Made by a program: the position numbers and the translations under genes. 64,000 bases of DNA from a virus: positions 1 to 64,000 of IMG/VR virus record IMGVR_UViG_3300021197_001233, one strand, 5' to 3'. Positions 41,901 to 51,477 of the stretch are shown here, in pieces. The notes under the pieces were generated by a model. It was not told where the DNA came from. It was given only the letters and a program-made list of their open reading frames with translations, and did no database searches. Within the stretch, counting starts at the first letter, position 1. Each line of letters starts with the position of its first letter.

Positions 41901-42039
41901 GGATTATCTTCGTAAACTGGTGGAAGCGGGCTACGCCACGGGCAGCGATGGTGAAGGCGGAGGTTATACTGAAGCGATCAACAAAATTGCATCGGGGTAT
42001 GGCTTTGACATCAGTGGAGATGTCCCGCCTGGCAGATAA
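38992..42039 (+). CDS. Internal protein with C-terminal glucosaminidase, 1015 residues
   Basis: Begins MANGFDPRSQFYKAQASQVA. Residues 1-480 are mixed; 480-850 are long, charged and low-complexity (EEIPLEEDNLDEGVDGRPLT). From about 840 to 1005 a FlgJ/GH73-type glucosaminidase is visible: PVVAASQFVQESEQGISD with a candidate catalytic Glu, NNGFGIKYNERV, then FPSVEEGFKAYLAFIELNPR and LRKLVEAGYATG. It would cut peptidoglycan during DNA entry. Co-transcribed with the 3001-residue polyprotein after 11 bases. Confidence 0.75.
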   Translation: MANGFDPRSQFYKAQASQVAQKRQALTYARQRQDAEDRTKIQNVNTLSGFNAAKVPEGPMREIYEDRIRDAQSYMNGAGSYEGQDYSALEAANKISGLTTMFNKMSAHNMGDVAEAQATYKKGAFEIAEDRERINPYGDPSGEAVYANNSPDGYKARVQKHNNYFQWTGEYDANGDPLGYNIGDDGQPTGEPTSIFNMQRYANPSAFENDTVTEPIPALVDVVQDPKLQQRMNTLATRPSTLEEMKQQGITDPVKRHEFVVNKVLGDYMSSTNTDMEFRESIIRELQKNGNEFKPEEVEAFINSPLSNQELLSDIQTQAASVLADLTYNAPTVSSPFEGKFEVQGRGGSVADAPYMVEVDRLRETVEVAGGENLPGTSNSYTINGVGFDQTNGDILIPITYTEAEEIDDELRGVGVEAGEITRNQTLRIPKGNTDLADPLALEAYRNLPPSEQQRIATEISLGFSESDENIRRELEAQQAQSADSPQTPSPTPEPRQEETLDIEEIPLEEDNLDEGVDGRPLTPLAAIPEEDAELVAQANAAMNDPLMQSGDNYGPEVVAATETLRDPQAPDSARERARNVLTNAAAQRDQRAAGPERRERSAFESDTEGVEPQVLEQYYNNVQPREYGLYPLPEGANIRGDQVVMDGQVVGSYESRMNPNTGEYVTGMRPMAVEPQSAAARQAGEAVSNIASNVSDFAADVRDNAGGNFRRAYDEAVSALSNTGSALMNFIRGGGPTQENVDRQRFEAARERQRLEEEQPAVSVPDTGTVATPEPTRGRGDVVDNIPVRPEPGSPRQAQAEGELRERLEAEEDRLIEEQGVTMATPIEKGGVAFGSREERKDAKREVRTQAFSNAVDLFKKLNAPFPVVAASQFVQESEQGISDLVQDTNNGFGIKYNERVAKKFKERGIDARKSDRTYRDSTEARTGAADPNAYYFSFPSVEEGFKAYLAFIELNPRYGEALDSGSEMDYLRKLVEAGYATGSDGEGGGYTEAINKIASGYGFDISGDVPPGR

Positions 42040-42050
42040 TAAACTAAGAC

Positions 42051-45000
42051 ATGGTTAACGAATTTGACAACACGGACCCATTGCAGCTGAGCGAAACGCC
42101 ACAGGCAGCGGTCCCAGAGCCAGTGCAACCGCAGCAGCCTGTACAGCAGCAACCTCAAAGAGAGCTCACTAACGATGACCGCATTGATTTCTACAGAGGC
42201 AAGGGGTACTCTGACGGCCAGATTGTTGATATACTTGGTGCGTCTGGAAAAGCCACCAGGGAGCAGGCTCAAGGTATTATGCTTGCTCAGTACGAGAACC
42301 AAAGAAGAGAGGTGCTTGCAGAAAATGAAAGGCTCAAGAAGGAACAGGCCGATGCAGAGAAGCACATGATCGAGAGGCAGCAGTCCCTCGATGCACTCTT
42401 AAAAAAAAAAGATTCAGCATCGGACCCTTCCACTTTGCCTGGTGGCGCGGAGGTCAGAGCTGATCTAGGACTTCCAGCTGCGGAACCTAGAGACGTAGAC
42501 GCAGAGGTTAACGAACTTGTACAGCAGGAGGGGTTTGAAAGCTTAAAGTACGAGAACTCTAGACCAGAGGATTACGACACTCCAGATCTTCTCAATATGT
42601 ATCAGGCTAATGGTCAGCTTGCTGATCTTGCCGTGAACATGTCTGCATCTAATGCAGCTATTGAGGCGTTGAAATCTGGTGATAATCAAGAACTTAGAGA
42701 GGCTGTAGAGGCTGCTGACAACGAGGCCGTTCAAGAGCTTTTTCAGAACTACATCACTGCTGACCCTAGGTCTAGCGACTACGGGGAGCTTAAGCAGGAG
42801 CTCAGTCAGGGACTGTTTGACCTGTACGATGAATCCAACAGGCAGTCGTCACTGGCTATGCAGCAGCTTCAGTCTATCAACGAGGAGATTGGACTGCCAT
42901 GGAACTACAGTAATGATAGTGAGATAGACAGGGCTCAGGCCATGCTTGAGTCGATGAGAATCAGAGAGGACGGGGAGCGGACAACTCAAAGGTATCAGGA
43001 CATGCTGTTTAGCCAGCGTATGGCTAGGGCTAGGTACGACGAGCTTGAGGACATGCTACCAGATTGGCTTGTGGCCAGATCGGTGGCGGCGGGCAACTTC
43101 GCCAACAACATGCTCCACGTTATGCCAAATCAAATCGCTGGTCTGGCATTCGATCAGATCGGGGACAGAGATAAGGCGAATGAGTACTTCGAAAAGGCGC
43201 GAAGAGTCTCTGACTACAACCAACAGCTCACAACAGAAAGAAACAAAAGAAGCTACGAGTTCACAGATGATGAGCTGAACACGGGAATTTGGGAGAGCAT
43301 TGTCGGAGCGTGGAACGGGGAGGAGGATAAGGGTTGGGGCCTTGTTGCAAGAAAGGCTGCATCCACCTTTGAGGACGTGTTCCCTGACGTTGCTTTTGCC
43401 GTCGCCACCATGGGTGAAGGCACGGCCATGAAGCAAGTCGCCAAAGAGGGCCTTAAAGAGGCCACGGAGGAGAGCGTCAAGAGGCAGCTTAAGAGAAAGG
43501 TTTTGCTTGGTAATGGTATTAGCGCATCTACTGCTGCGACGTTTGGTATACGCTCTATGGGGGATACATACGACTCGGTATTCGATGACCCTACAAGAAC
43601 CCTGAATGAGAAGATGTTCTTGGCCACATCTGTCGGTGTCGCCGAAGCAACAATGCAGTTTATCTTCAGGGGCGCTGAAGCTGGCCTTGCAAAGGGCGGA
43701 ACGGCCCTGAGAAATTTTGCTTCTGGCGCCGCAGAGAAGAACTGGAAGCAGGCTATGAGGGATGCACTGAAAGGAGTTACAAAGAGGCAGATTGCATTGG
43801 GTGGGGCAAAGCAGAACGCTGGTGAGTTTTTTGAAGAGGCGATTATTGAGGCTGTGGATCAGTCAGTTAGAATCGTTCAGGATAAGATGGCTGGGCGCAA
43901 GACAAAGGGTATTGATGGGAATGCCATTATGGACGCTGGTCTCGCTGGTCTTCTTGGTACGGGACCGCTTACAACACTTCAGGCCTCATCAGCTATGATG
44001 GCCAACCACAAGGTGAAAAAGACTCGGTCATACGTTGTTGAGCAGCTTAGAAATCTTGACAGAGATATGATGCTCACGACGGACGCTTCTATTCTTGGCG
44101 GAATGAAGGCTAAGCGTAGAGAGCTTGAGGGGTATCTCAATCAACTTGAGGGTATGTCCGAGGCTGAATATCACAAGCTCACAGACAACGAAAAGAAGCA
44201 GATCAACGCAATCCACAGGGAGCTTGCCACTACACGAGATCAAATCAAAAGAGAGAAGAATCCAGACACCAAAAGAAGACTGGAGGAGAGGTTTGAAGGG
44301 CTGTACAAGAGGAAGGTTGATATCGAAAAGGCGGCGGAGTCTAGAGCTTCTATGGCACCAGCACCTCCTCTTCCAGACGCTGAAGGGAATGATGTTGCTT
44401 CAAACGAAAGAGATGTAGACACGGCTACCGAGCAGGAGCACGCCGCTATGCCAGAGGAGCAGGATCAAGAGGCTTCAGATATCACAGAGGCGATTGATGA
44501 AAAAGTTGACGGGCATGTTGCGTCTCACAGGCGTGCCGTGGAAAGGGCTGCCTCAGATCCCGAGAACTCAACTAGACACGCTAGGACTGCAAAGTCAATG
44601 CGCACAAAGGCCAAGAAGCTTTTGATGGCTGAGGGAATGACCGAGGCGGAGGCTGAATCAGAGGTCGATAGAAGAATCGGTACTGCTCAGGCGGAGACAG
44701 AGACCAAGGGCGATAGACCAGCAAGGTCTGTTCGAATGGGCCTTGTTGGTGACACCGACGTAAATGCTGACTGGATTGGAGACGGTCCAGGGCAAATACC
44801 GCTTCCTGTTGTGGCTCAGATAGACCGCATGAAGCGAGCGTTTGGTAAGCCTCTCGATTCTATGGGGGTACACCTTCAGACCCACCTTGATGCAGAGTCG
44901 TTCTCGGACGCTACGGGGACGGGTAAGAACACGAGAGGGGTATACGATCCGTCTACGAAAACAATTCACCTCAACCCCAACAGCGGAGTAAAGGATGTGA

Positions 45001-48000
45001 TTGAAGAGTTTGGTCATGCTGCATTCAGATCCATCCTTAAGTCTGACTCTAAGTTCTCTCAGAAGGTTTACGATAACATCTTGTTTGAGGCTGGCATGGG
45101 CGGTGGTGCGTTCGGAAGAAAGGACCCCAAGACTGGCATGATTGTCCTTCCTAAGAACTTTAGAGAGGATGAGAATCTCCAGCAGCTTGCAAAGGAGAAT
45201 CCATTTGCATTGGCAGTTCTTAAGACGGAGGATCTTTATCCAGACTACGACAATGCTCGCCGAAGGGAGGAGACAATACTAGAGGCACTCAGGGAGTACG
45301 CCACCAACCCCAGTAAGTTCAACGCTGCGTCGAGACGTGGGCGAGGAAGAACTAGGGTTGATCAGCTCAAGGCTATCGTAAACAGGGCTATGACTAAAGC
45401 TGGGTTCAGAGGCAACTTTATTTCCCCTGACTCTGGCGTAGACTTCTACAGCTTTGCAGAGAGGTTCAAGCTTGCCACTGAAGGCGTGGAGACTGACGTT
45501 ACTATGGACGAGTCTGACTACACAGCTCAGACCAACATCGAGAACTCCACCCCCAGAAAGAGGAAGAACGCCAAGAAGAAGGCCAAAGAAAAGATTTTGG
45601 CTAGGACTGGTGAGTCACCACAGGACGCCATTAAGAGGCACAGGAGGGAGCAGGAGGCTAAGCGCAGGAGAGAGAGCGCTAAAGCGGTAGATAACTTCGA
45701 AAGCACTCTTGGACGCCCAGAGCCGTTTGAGTCGAGAGACGGTGGCGCCTTTGATTACTTGAGAGACACTGAGGTGTTCTACGAGTCCGTTCCTCCACTG
45801 AGCGGCGGTGTGGTTAATCAGGTGCCTAGAAAGAAGTCCTTCAAGGTAAAGGACTACTACCACTTCAGGAACTGGTACAACTATATGACCAGGAATCAGA
45901 CGGATGACAACATTAGACGTATGTACTACGTCAAGGATGGCGTCAAGAAAATGATCAATCCGCCTAAGATTGCAATCGACAAAGAGACTGGTAAGCCTAA
46001 GTATATCTCGGGGCCAGAGACTTGGGTTCAGCGTCAGGTTAGGCTGAACACAGAGGCGATCGAAAGAAGGGATCAGGCCAGAAGAAGGGCATTCAAAAAC
46101 TCCGATGATGTAGAGCCAGGAGAGTCTCTCGGAGACGGCAGTGTCCAGCTTGAGTCCAGAGAGGGTGGTGCGTTTGATCCTGAAACGTTTACGTTCGGAA
46201 GAGATACGTACGACATTGCTGAGGCTCAGCGCCTGTCATCTAACAATGAGGTTAAGACGATGCCGAATGAAAATCTGAAAAACCTCAGGATGCCATTCGT
46301 CCGCTTTAATCCTGAATTTGTCGACGCCGCTGATTTGTCGAGACCTATTATACTTGCCCCATACAGAGATCAGGGCCTCCTGATGATCGACGGAAATCAC
46401 AGGGTCGAGAAGGCAATCAAGGAGGGAGTGGATTTGAAGTACGTCCAACTAACTAAGGATCAGACAGATAAGATCCTCAACACTGGCGCCTTAGAGTCCA
46501 GAGAAGGCGGAGCCTTTGACCTCCCAGATGGAGTCAAAGAAGCTACAGCATCTGAATATGCTGACGCCATGGCTAAGGCCTTTGAAGCTGCAGAGAGAGA
46601 GGGCGACAAGAAGTTCCTTCAGGTAAGCAGGGTCAATGAGCAGCAGGCTCAAGAAATCCTTGATGGAGGCGGTCGTTTGTTTATCTCTGATGACGGAATG
46701 GCTGGATCGTACGTGCAGGGAGACGGCTATATGGGCGGGCTGTTTAAGTCCCCAGACTCCAAGCAGAGAGGGGTGGCAAAGGTTATGCAAGATGTGCGTG
46801 ATAAGTTTGGAGGAAAGTACTTCGACGCTTATGGCACAGAGCTGGAGTCTATCTACGTAAAGAATGGGTATAAGCCAGTAGCAAGAATAGAGTTTGTGCC
46901 TGATTACGCCCCAGAGGGATGGGATGCCCCAGACTCACCGCTTAAGAATCAGCCAGATTTGGTCTTCTTTGTGAAGGGTGATGGCGAAGTGGGTGGCGGC
47001 AAGAGGGTCGATGATTATGATGCTGGAATGGCCGAGGCCAAGAAGCTTCTGCCCGAAAGCGAAGGTAGTCTTGAGGCTAGAGCTGGCGGGGCGTTTGACT
47101 CACTGAACATGGAGGAGGCTAAGAGAAAGGGTCTCCCGACAGATAACATCGAGTCAATCAGCGGTGCTCAGATACGATTCTTTGGATTTGACAGAACCGT
47201 GCCTACGGTCATTGAGGATCTCAACCACCGAATCGCTTCAGGCATACAGTACATCTTCAATAAGCGCGTCCCGTACAAGGAGGGAGATGCTAGGCTCATC
47301 ACGGCCCATAGAAATATGGACATGGCAAAGCAGGAGTACAACGGCCTGAAGAGGCTCGCTATGGCAGACTCCAAGTCATCAAACCCCCTTGGGTACATTG
47401 CCATTGGATTTAGCCTCAACGGTGAAGCGTCTACCACTGGGAACCCAGACGTATACTCCTATCTAATCAAAAAGTTTAGGCAGAAGTTTGACGGGGACGA
47501 ACTTATCGGCAAGACAAACACTGCCGTAAACAGCATCACGAAAAAGTACAAGGCCCCCATGATCAATCGTATTCAGCAGAAGGCGATCGAGGAGGGTAGA
47601 AACGATGTGTCAAGCGCCATCGACATCGAGTTCAGCGATAACGGCCAACCAATCACCGCCTCTGCAAACATCACAACAGCAGAGCAGGCTGCTTTTGTCC
47701 TTGATATGCTTGAGGACGCATCGGCTCCATTCACATTCCAAGAGCGCAACTTCTCGTCTGGAAGGTTTACCCAGCGCATCACACCCATGAAGGACGTGAT
47801 GGACAAGGTCATTGACCCGCTGTTTAAAGACGCGGATCTCGGCACTGCGGTGGCGTTTGTAAAGGTGCCATACAAGATTGAGGATGGCCAGGTCAAGGGC
47901 TTTGATATTGTTGAGGTTCCAGGAGATCCGTTCGCTGGTGCGATTGTGGTTGAGCCTGGATTTGACAATCAGTTTGAGGGCCACCGTCTTGCCGAGAGGC

Positions 48001-51000
48001 AGTACAGACTTGAGGATATCATGCCAGACTACTCCATGGCCATGGGTACAAGGGAGGTTACAGATCCAGAGACTGGTGAGAAGACTCGCGTGCCAGCACG
48101 CCGTCGCCGCTTGAGTTCAGCTGTGGCTGCGGCTACAAGAGATGCCGAGGGGCCAATGAAAGACTTCGAGGCCAAGGTCAGGGAGAAGGTGTCCAATCAG
48201 GCCGCCAAGAATGTGTTCAAGGGTGTCGTCAATATCAACTACGGAGACGTAGGGGCGATGGAGGAGGACATCTACATGGGTAGCAAGTCAGCAGTTCAGA
48301 GACCATCCGCCACGACGGACATTGCTATGAATGCTATGGAGTCTAGAGAGGGAAGTGTCTTTGAGTCTAGGGCTGAGGATGCACCGACTCCAGGAAGACC
48401 TGACGGTCAGTTCCAGCAGAGAGATCAGACCAGATTTGGTAGATTTAAAGCCAAGTGGATTCGCAGGCTGCAGGATAAGTACAGCGACATCATGGGCTTG
48501 CAGGAGGATGTAGAGACATTCTTGGGCAAAGCCGTGAGAGAGGACGAGGACTTCAAGATGGCCGAGGAGCTCATGTATGGCAAGACAGCGAGCGACCTCA
48601 AGAAGCTTGATCAAAAGATCGAAAGGCTCACAGACAACATAAAGGCCAACGGGGTCAACGTGGGTGAGCTTACCGATTACCTCTACGCTCTCCACGCCAA
48701 GGAAAGGAACGACGTCATCTTTGAAAGAGACGGTGTTGAGAACGGCAGTGGTATGTCGAATGCAGAGGCCTCGGCAATCCTTGACGGGATCTCTGAGGGC
48801 AAGAGGGCTGCCTTAGACAGCGCCCTGAAGATCGTAAGAGAGATTCAACAGGACACTAGAAGCACGATGGTAGAGTTTGGGCTGGAGACAGCCGAGACTG
48901 TTGATGCGTGGGAGAGCCTGTTCGAGAACTACGTACCGCTTTCGGGTATTGCTACTGACGAGTTCAGCAGTGATAAGACCGCCTACCCAACAGGCGGTGC
49001 TGGTATGCAGGTACGAGGCCCTATGACCAAGAGGGCTGCGGGTAGAAAGAGCAAGGCGGACAACCTCGTGGCTCAGATCATTGCGCAAAACTCTGCCGTA
49101 AAGATCCAGGCCAGAAAGAACGAGGCGCTTGGAACGCTTCACACCCTCATTACAAACAATCCAAACCCAGCAATCTGGGAGATCGTTGAGGACGCTAAGT
49201 TCGGAGACCCGTCTGTTGTGCCAGTGAGAATTGGTGGCAGGCAGGAGTTCATCAAGTTCACTGAGCCTCAGCACGCTGAGACGTTAAAGAACATGAACAT
49301 CCCGAAGACGGTGTGGTTGGCCAAGGTGCTTTCGCCTCTCAACAACTGGCTAAGACGCTCATTTACAACGCTTAACCCCGAATTTGTAATCTCCAACTTC
49401 TCAAGGGATATCCAGTCTGCACTTTTCAATGCAGCTGCTGAGTCTGAGATTGAAGGCGGTCAGATACTTGGGGCACAGGTTATGGGCGACATGGCAAGGA
49501 TGGTTGGGCCATCTATGAAGGCTTTGTTCAAAGAGACTAATCCCAACTCACTTGGCAAACTGTTTAAGGAGAATCCAATCATTGGTAAGTACTACCAGGA
49601 GTTTGTTGAGGACGGCGGGCAGACTGGATGGGGATATCAGAAGAACCTCCAGGAGATAGCTGCAGATCTAGAAAGATCCACAACAGATAAGTCTCGGGCG
49701 CAGGAAGTGCTTGGTGGTGTGAGGGAGAACACAGTAGACATGGTGGAGGGGGTCAACGATGCATTTGAGAATGCGATTAGGCTGTCGTCATATATTGCCG
49801 CAAGAGAGAACGGAATAAGCAGATCCAAGGCCGCACAGTTTGCGAAAAACATCACGGTGAACTTTAACAAGCACGGTGAGTACGGTCAAGTTGCAAACCA
49901 GCTCTACCTATTCTTCAACGCATCGGTTCAGGGTACCTCAAGACTCGGTAGATCTCTTGTCACACTCAAGCCGCCCAAGGCTCCCGACGGGTCATCCCGT
50001 GAGTGGTATCAGAGAATTAACACCGCACAGAAGATGGCGGCTGGACTGACTGTATTCTCAGCGATGCTTGCCCAGGTGGGTAGAGCCATGTCTGACGAGG
50101 ACGAGGATGGCACCCTGTACTGGGATAAGATTCCAGACTACGTCAAAGAGAGAAACCTCGTCGTTATGTTTGACGGGAAGAACTACTTCAAGATACCGCT
50201 TCCTTATGGTTTCAACATGTTTGCCAATCTGGGTACAGGGATGGTGGATCTTGCGGCAGGGGCTAAGTCTTGGGATGAGACGGGATGGTTCTTGGCCAAC
50301 TCGTTCCTTAGCTCGTTCTCCCCGATCAGCTACGGGCAGTCAAGAGACCTTTTCACCTACGGCACCAAGGCTGTCGTGCCTACAGCACTTAAGCCAGCCA
50401 TTGAGGTAGCTACGAATGAGTCGTATTTCGGAGGTCCAGTGTATGCAGAGCAGCTGCCATTCGGCGCTCCTAAGCCAGAGTCGCAGATGTCGTTTAAATC
50501 ACCTCGTGCCGTACAGGACTTCTTTACATGGATGAACGATGCTACGGGTGGATCTGCTCAGGTACCAGGGGATGTAGATATCAACCCCGACAAGTTTTGG
50601 CACGTATTCGACTACTTTATTGGTGGCGCAGGACAATTTGTGGGCAGGACCGCATCCACAGCTAGGGACGCGGTAGTTAAAGCCACGAATGATGAGCTTG
50701 AGGTCTCGTTCAATGATGTCCCGCTCTTGCGTAAGATTTACGGCGAGCCCTCCAAGTATTACGATATGGAGAAGTTCAAGGAGCGCGAAGTGGTGATCAA
50801 GCAGCTTATGAGAGAGGCGAAGGACCCTGATGCGAGGCGTCTTGGAGAGAACAGATACAAAGGCGTAGGAACTCTTGACAAAGCGTTGAAGGCGGTAAAT
50901 AAGCGGATGAAGCTTATCAGAAAGGCCAAGCAAAACGCCAGAAACATTAAGGACTACGCTGAAAGACAGATTAGGATTCAAGAGCTTATGGATATGGAGC

Positions 51001-51056
51001 GTGGCCTCATCATGAAGTTCAACAAAATGTACGACGATGTCAGAAAAGAAAACTAA
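42051..51056 (+). CDS. Giant multidomain polyvalent virion polyprotein, 3001 residues
   Basis: Begins MVNEFDNTDPLQLSETPQAA. Visible parts: a Gln/Pro-rich start; a helical, small-residue region around 440-670 that could enter a membrane (STAATFGIRSMGDTYDSVFD); coiled coil 670-760; a degenerate metallopeptidase-like stretch near 980 (VKDVIEEFGHAAFRS); segments starting at about 1227, 1368 (ParB-like, LLMIDGNHRVEKAIKEG), 1482 (possibly GNAT-like, YVKNGYKPVARIEFVPDYAP), 1675 and 2097; and a C-terminal part like large polyvalent protein domain LPD38 (NPEFVISNFSRDIQSALFNA, NQLYLFFNASVQGTSR). Each of the last five segments is preceded by a conserved linker. It is probably ejected with the DNA. Confidence 0.8.
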   Translation: MVNEFDNTDPLQLSETPQAAVPEPVQPQQPVQQQPQRELTNDDRIDFYRGKGYSDGQIVDILGASGKATREQAQGIMLAQYENQRREVLAENERLKKEQADAEKHMIERQQSLDALLKKKDSASDPSTLPGGAEVRADLGLPAAEPRDVDAEVNELVQQEGFESLKYENSRPEDYDTPDLLNMYQANGQLADLAVNMSASNAAIEALKSGDNQELREAVEAADNEAVQELFQNYITADPRSSDYGELKQELSQGLFDLYDESNRQSSLAMQQLQSINEEIGLPWNYSNDSEIDRAQAMLESMRIREDGERTTQRYQDMLFSQRMARARYDELEDMLPDWLVARSVAAGNFANNMLHVMPNQIAGLAFDQIGDRDKANEYFEKARRVSDYNQQLTTERNKRSYEFTDDELNTGIWESIVGAWNGEEDKGWGLVARKAASTFEDVFPDVAFAVATMGEGTAMKQVAKEGLKEATEESVKRQLKRKVLLGNGISASTAATFGIRSMGDTYDSVFDDPTRTLNEKMFLATSVGVAEATMQFIFRGAEAGLAKGGTALRNFASGAAEKNWKQAMRDALKGVTKRQIALGGAKQNAGEFFEEAIIEAVDQSVRIVQDKMAGRKTKGIDGNAIMDAGLAGLLGTGPLTTLQASSAMMANHKVKKTRSYVVEQLRNLDRDMMLTTDASILGGMKAKRRELEGYLNQLEGMSEAEYHKLTDNEKKQINAIHRELATTRDQIKREKNPDTKRRLEERFEGLYKRKVDIEKAAESRASMAPAPPLPDAEGNDVASNERDVDTATEQEHAAMPEEQDQEASDITEAIDEKVDGHVASHRRAVERAASDPENSTRHARTAKSMRTKAKKLLMAEGMTEAEAESEVDRRIGTAQAETETKGDRPARSVRMGLVGDTDVNADWIGDGPGQIPLPVVAQIDRMKRAFGKPLDSMGVHLQTHLDAESFSDATGTGKNTRGVYDPSTKTIHLNPNSGVKDVIEEFGHAAFRSILKSDSKFSQKVYDNILFEAGMGGGAFGRKDPKTGMIVLPKNFREDENLQQLAKENPFALAVLKTEDLYPDYDNARRREETILEALREYATNPSKFNAASRRGRGRTRVDQLKAIVNRAMTKAGFRGNFISPDSGVDFYSFAERFKLATEGVETDVTMDESDYTAQTNIENSTPRKRKNAKKKAKEKILARTGESPQDAIKRHRREQEAKRRRESAKAVDNFESTLGRPEPFESRDGGAFDYLRDTEVFYESVPPLSGGVVNQVPRKKSFKVKDYYHFRNWYNYMTRNQTDDNIRRMYYVKDGVKKMINPPKIAIDKETGKPKYISGPETWVQRQVRLNTEAIERRDQARRRAFKNSDDVEPGESLGDGSVQLESREGGAFDPETFTFGRDTYDIAEAQRLSSNNEVKTMPNENLKNLRMPFVRFNPEFVDAADLSRPIILAPYRDQGLLMIDGNHRVEKAIKEGVDLKYVQLTKDQTDKILNTGALESREGGAFDLPDGVKEATASEYADAMAKAFEAAEREGDKKFLQVSRVNEQQAQEILDGGGRLFISDDGMAGSYVQGDGYMGGLFKSPDSKQRGVAKVMQDVRDKFGGKYFDAYGTELESIYVKNGYKPVARIEFVPDYAPEGWDAPDSPLKNQPDLVFFVKGDGEVGGGKRVDDYDAGMAEAKKLLPESEGSLEARAGGAFDSLNMEEAKRKGLPTDNIESISGAQIRFFGFDRTVPTVIEDLNHRIASGIQYIFNKRVPYKEGDARLITAHRNMDMAKQEYNGLKRLAMADSKSSNPLGYIAIGFSLNGEASTTGNPDVYSYLIKKFRQKFDGDELIGKTNTAVNSITKKYKAPMINRIQQKAIEEGRNDVSSAIDIEFSDNGQPITASANITTAEQAAFVLDMLEDASAPFTFQERNFSSGRFTQRITPMKDVMDKVIDPLFKDADLGTAVAFVKVPYKIEDGQVKGFDIVEVPGDPFAGAIVVEPGFDNQFEGHRLAERQYRLEDIMPDYSMAMGTREVTDPETGEKTRVPARRRRLSSAVAAATRDAEGPMKDFEAKVREKVSNQAAKNVFKGVVNINYGDVGAMEEDIYMGSKSAVQRPSATTDIAMNAMESREGSVFESRAEDAPTPGRPDGQFQQRDQTRFGRFKAKWIRRLQDKYSDIMGLQEDVETFLGKAVREDEDFKMAEELMYGKTASDLKKLDQKIERLTDNIKANGVNVGELTDYLYALHAKERNDVIFERDGVENGSGMSNAEASAILDGISEGKRAALDSALKIVREIQQDTRSTMVEFGLETAETVDAWESLFENYVPLSGIATDEFSSDKTAYPTGGAGMQVRGPMTKRAAGRKSKADNLVAQIIAQNSAVKIQARKNEALGTLHTLITNNPNPAIWEIVEDAKFGDPSVVPVRIGGRQEFIKFTEPQHAETLKNMNIPKTVWLAKVLSPLNNWLRRSFTTLNPEFVISNFSRDIQSALFNAAAESEIEGGQILGAQVMGDMARMVGPSMKALFKETNPNSLGKLFKENPIIGKYYQEFVEDGGQTGWGYQKNLQEIAADLERSTTDKSRAQEVLGGVRENTVDMVEGVNDAFENAIRLSSYIAARENGISRSKAAQFAKNITVNFNKHGEYGQVANQLYLFFNASVQGTSRLGRSLVTLKPPKAPDGSSREWYQRINTAQKMAAGLTVFSAMLAQVGRAMSDEDEDGTLYWDKIPDYVKERNLVVMFDGKNYFKIPLPYGFNMFANLGTGMVDLAAGAKSWDETGWFLANSFLSSFSPISYGQSRDLFTYGTKAVVPTALKPAIEVATNESYFGGPVYAEQLPFGAPKPESQMSFKSPRAVQDFFTWMNDATGGSAQVPGDVDINPDKFWHVFDYFIGGAGQFVGRTASTARDAVVKATNDELEVSFNDVPLLRKIYGEPSKYYDMEKFKEREVVIKQLMREAKDPDARRLGENRYKGVGTLDKALKAVNKRMKLIRKAKQNARNIKDYAERQIRIQELMDMERGLIMKFNKMYDDVRKEN
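45726..48368 (+). repeat. Five repeated interdomain linkers ESR(E/D)GGAFD
   Basis: Inside the 3001-residue frame: FESRDGGAFD (45726-45755), LESREGGAFD (46149-46178), LESREGGAFD (46491-46520), LEARAGGAFD (47070-47099) and MESREGSVFESR (48336-48371). The codons differ at many synonymous positions, so the peptide rather than the DNA is conserved. The intervals (about 141, 114, 193 and 422 residues, then 904 to the end) correspond to separate domains. Confidence 0.85.
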
Positions 51057-51477
51057 GATTAGAGATACTAAGCTCGGTGGCTGGTTGAGAGACAAGGCAC
51101 CGAAGATTCTAGATACTGTGGGCGATCTACTTCCTGATAGAGGTGCGCTCGGGGTTGTGAAGAATTTACTGGATAAGGAGCCTGGTGTTGATCCTGCTGA
51201 GGCTAAGGCTATAGTGGATGCTGAAGTGCAGTTCCAGAATAATGTAACGGAGAGGTGGAAGGCCGATATGAGCAGCGATGTAAAGCTGGCCAAGTACATC
51301 AGGCCAGTGACGCTTATCTGCCTTATGGTTATGTTCATGGCTACAATGGTTGCAGACAGCATGGATTCATGGCCATTCAACGTGAAAGATTCGTACGTAT
51401 CTTTGCTTGAAATCTTGATGCTCACCGCTTTCGGCGCATACTTCGCAGGAAGGACGATCGAGAAGTCCAGAAAATGA
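51037..51477 (+). CDS. Holin of the 3-TM gene-transfer-release type, 146 residues
   Basis: Begins MSEKKTKIRDTKLGGWLRDK. The C-terminal half has the family signature: ERWKADMSSDVKLAKYIRP followed by membrane helices VTLICLMVMFMATMVADS and SLLEILMLTAFGAYFAGRTI, ending EKSRK. It would open the inner membrane to release the endolysin at 8887-9366. It overlaps the end of the giant polyprotein gene by 20 bases and the next gene by four. Confidence 0.8.
   Translation: MSEKKTKIRDTKLGGWLRDKAPKILDTVGDLLPDRGALGVVKNLLDKEPGVDPAEAKAIVDAEVQFQNNVTERWKADMSSDVKLAKYIRPVTLICLMVMFMATMVADSMDSWPFNVKDSYVSLLEILMLTAFGAYFAGRTIEKSRK

Noticed and set aside
42051-51056. Virion RNA polymerase in the giant protein, as in crAss-like or N4-like phages
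   Set aside because: I found no DFDGD-type or T7-type polymerase motif; visible parts fit polyvalent-protein domains instead.
50499-51425. 308-codon leftward frame opposite the polyprotein end and holin
   Set aside because: Both rightward proteins there are well supported; the leftward frame has shadow composition and no leftward neighbours.
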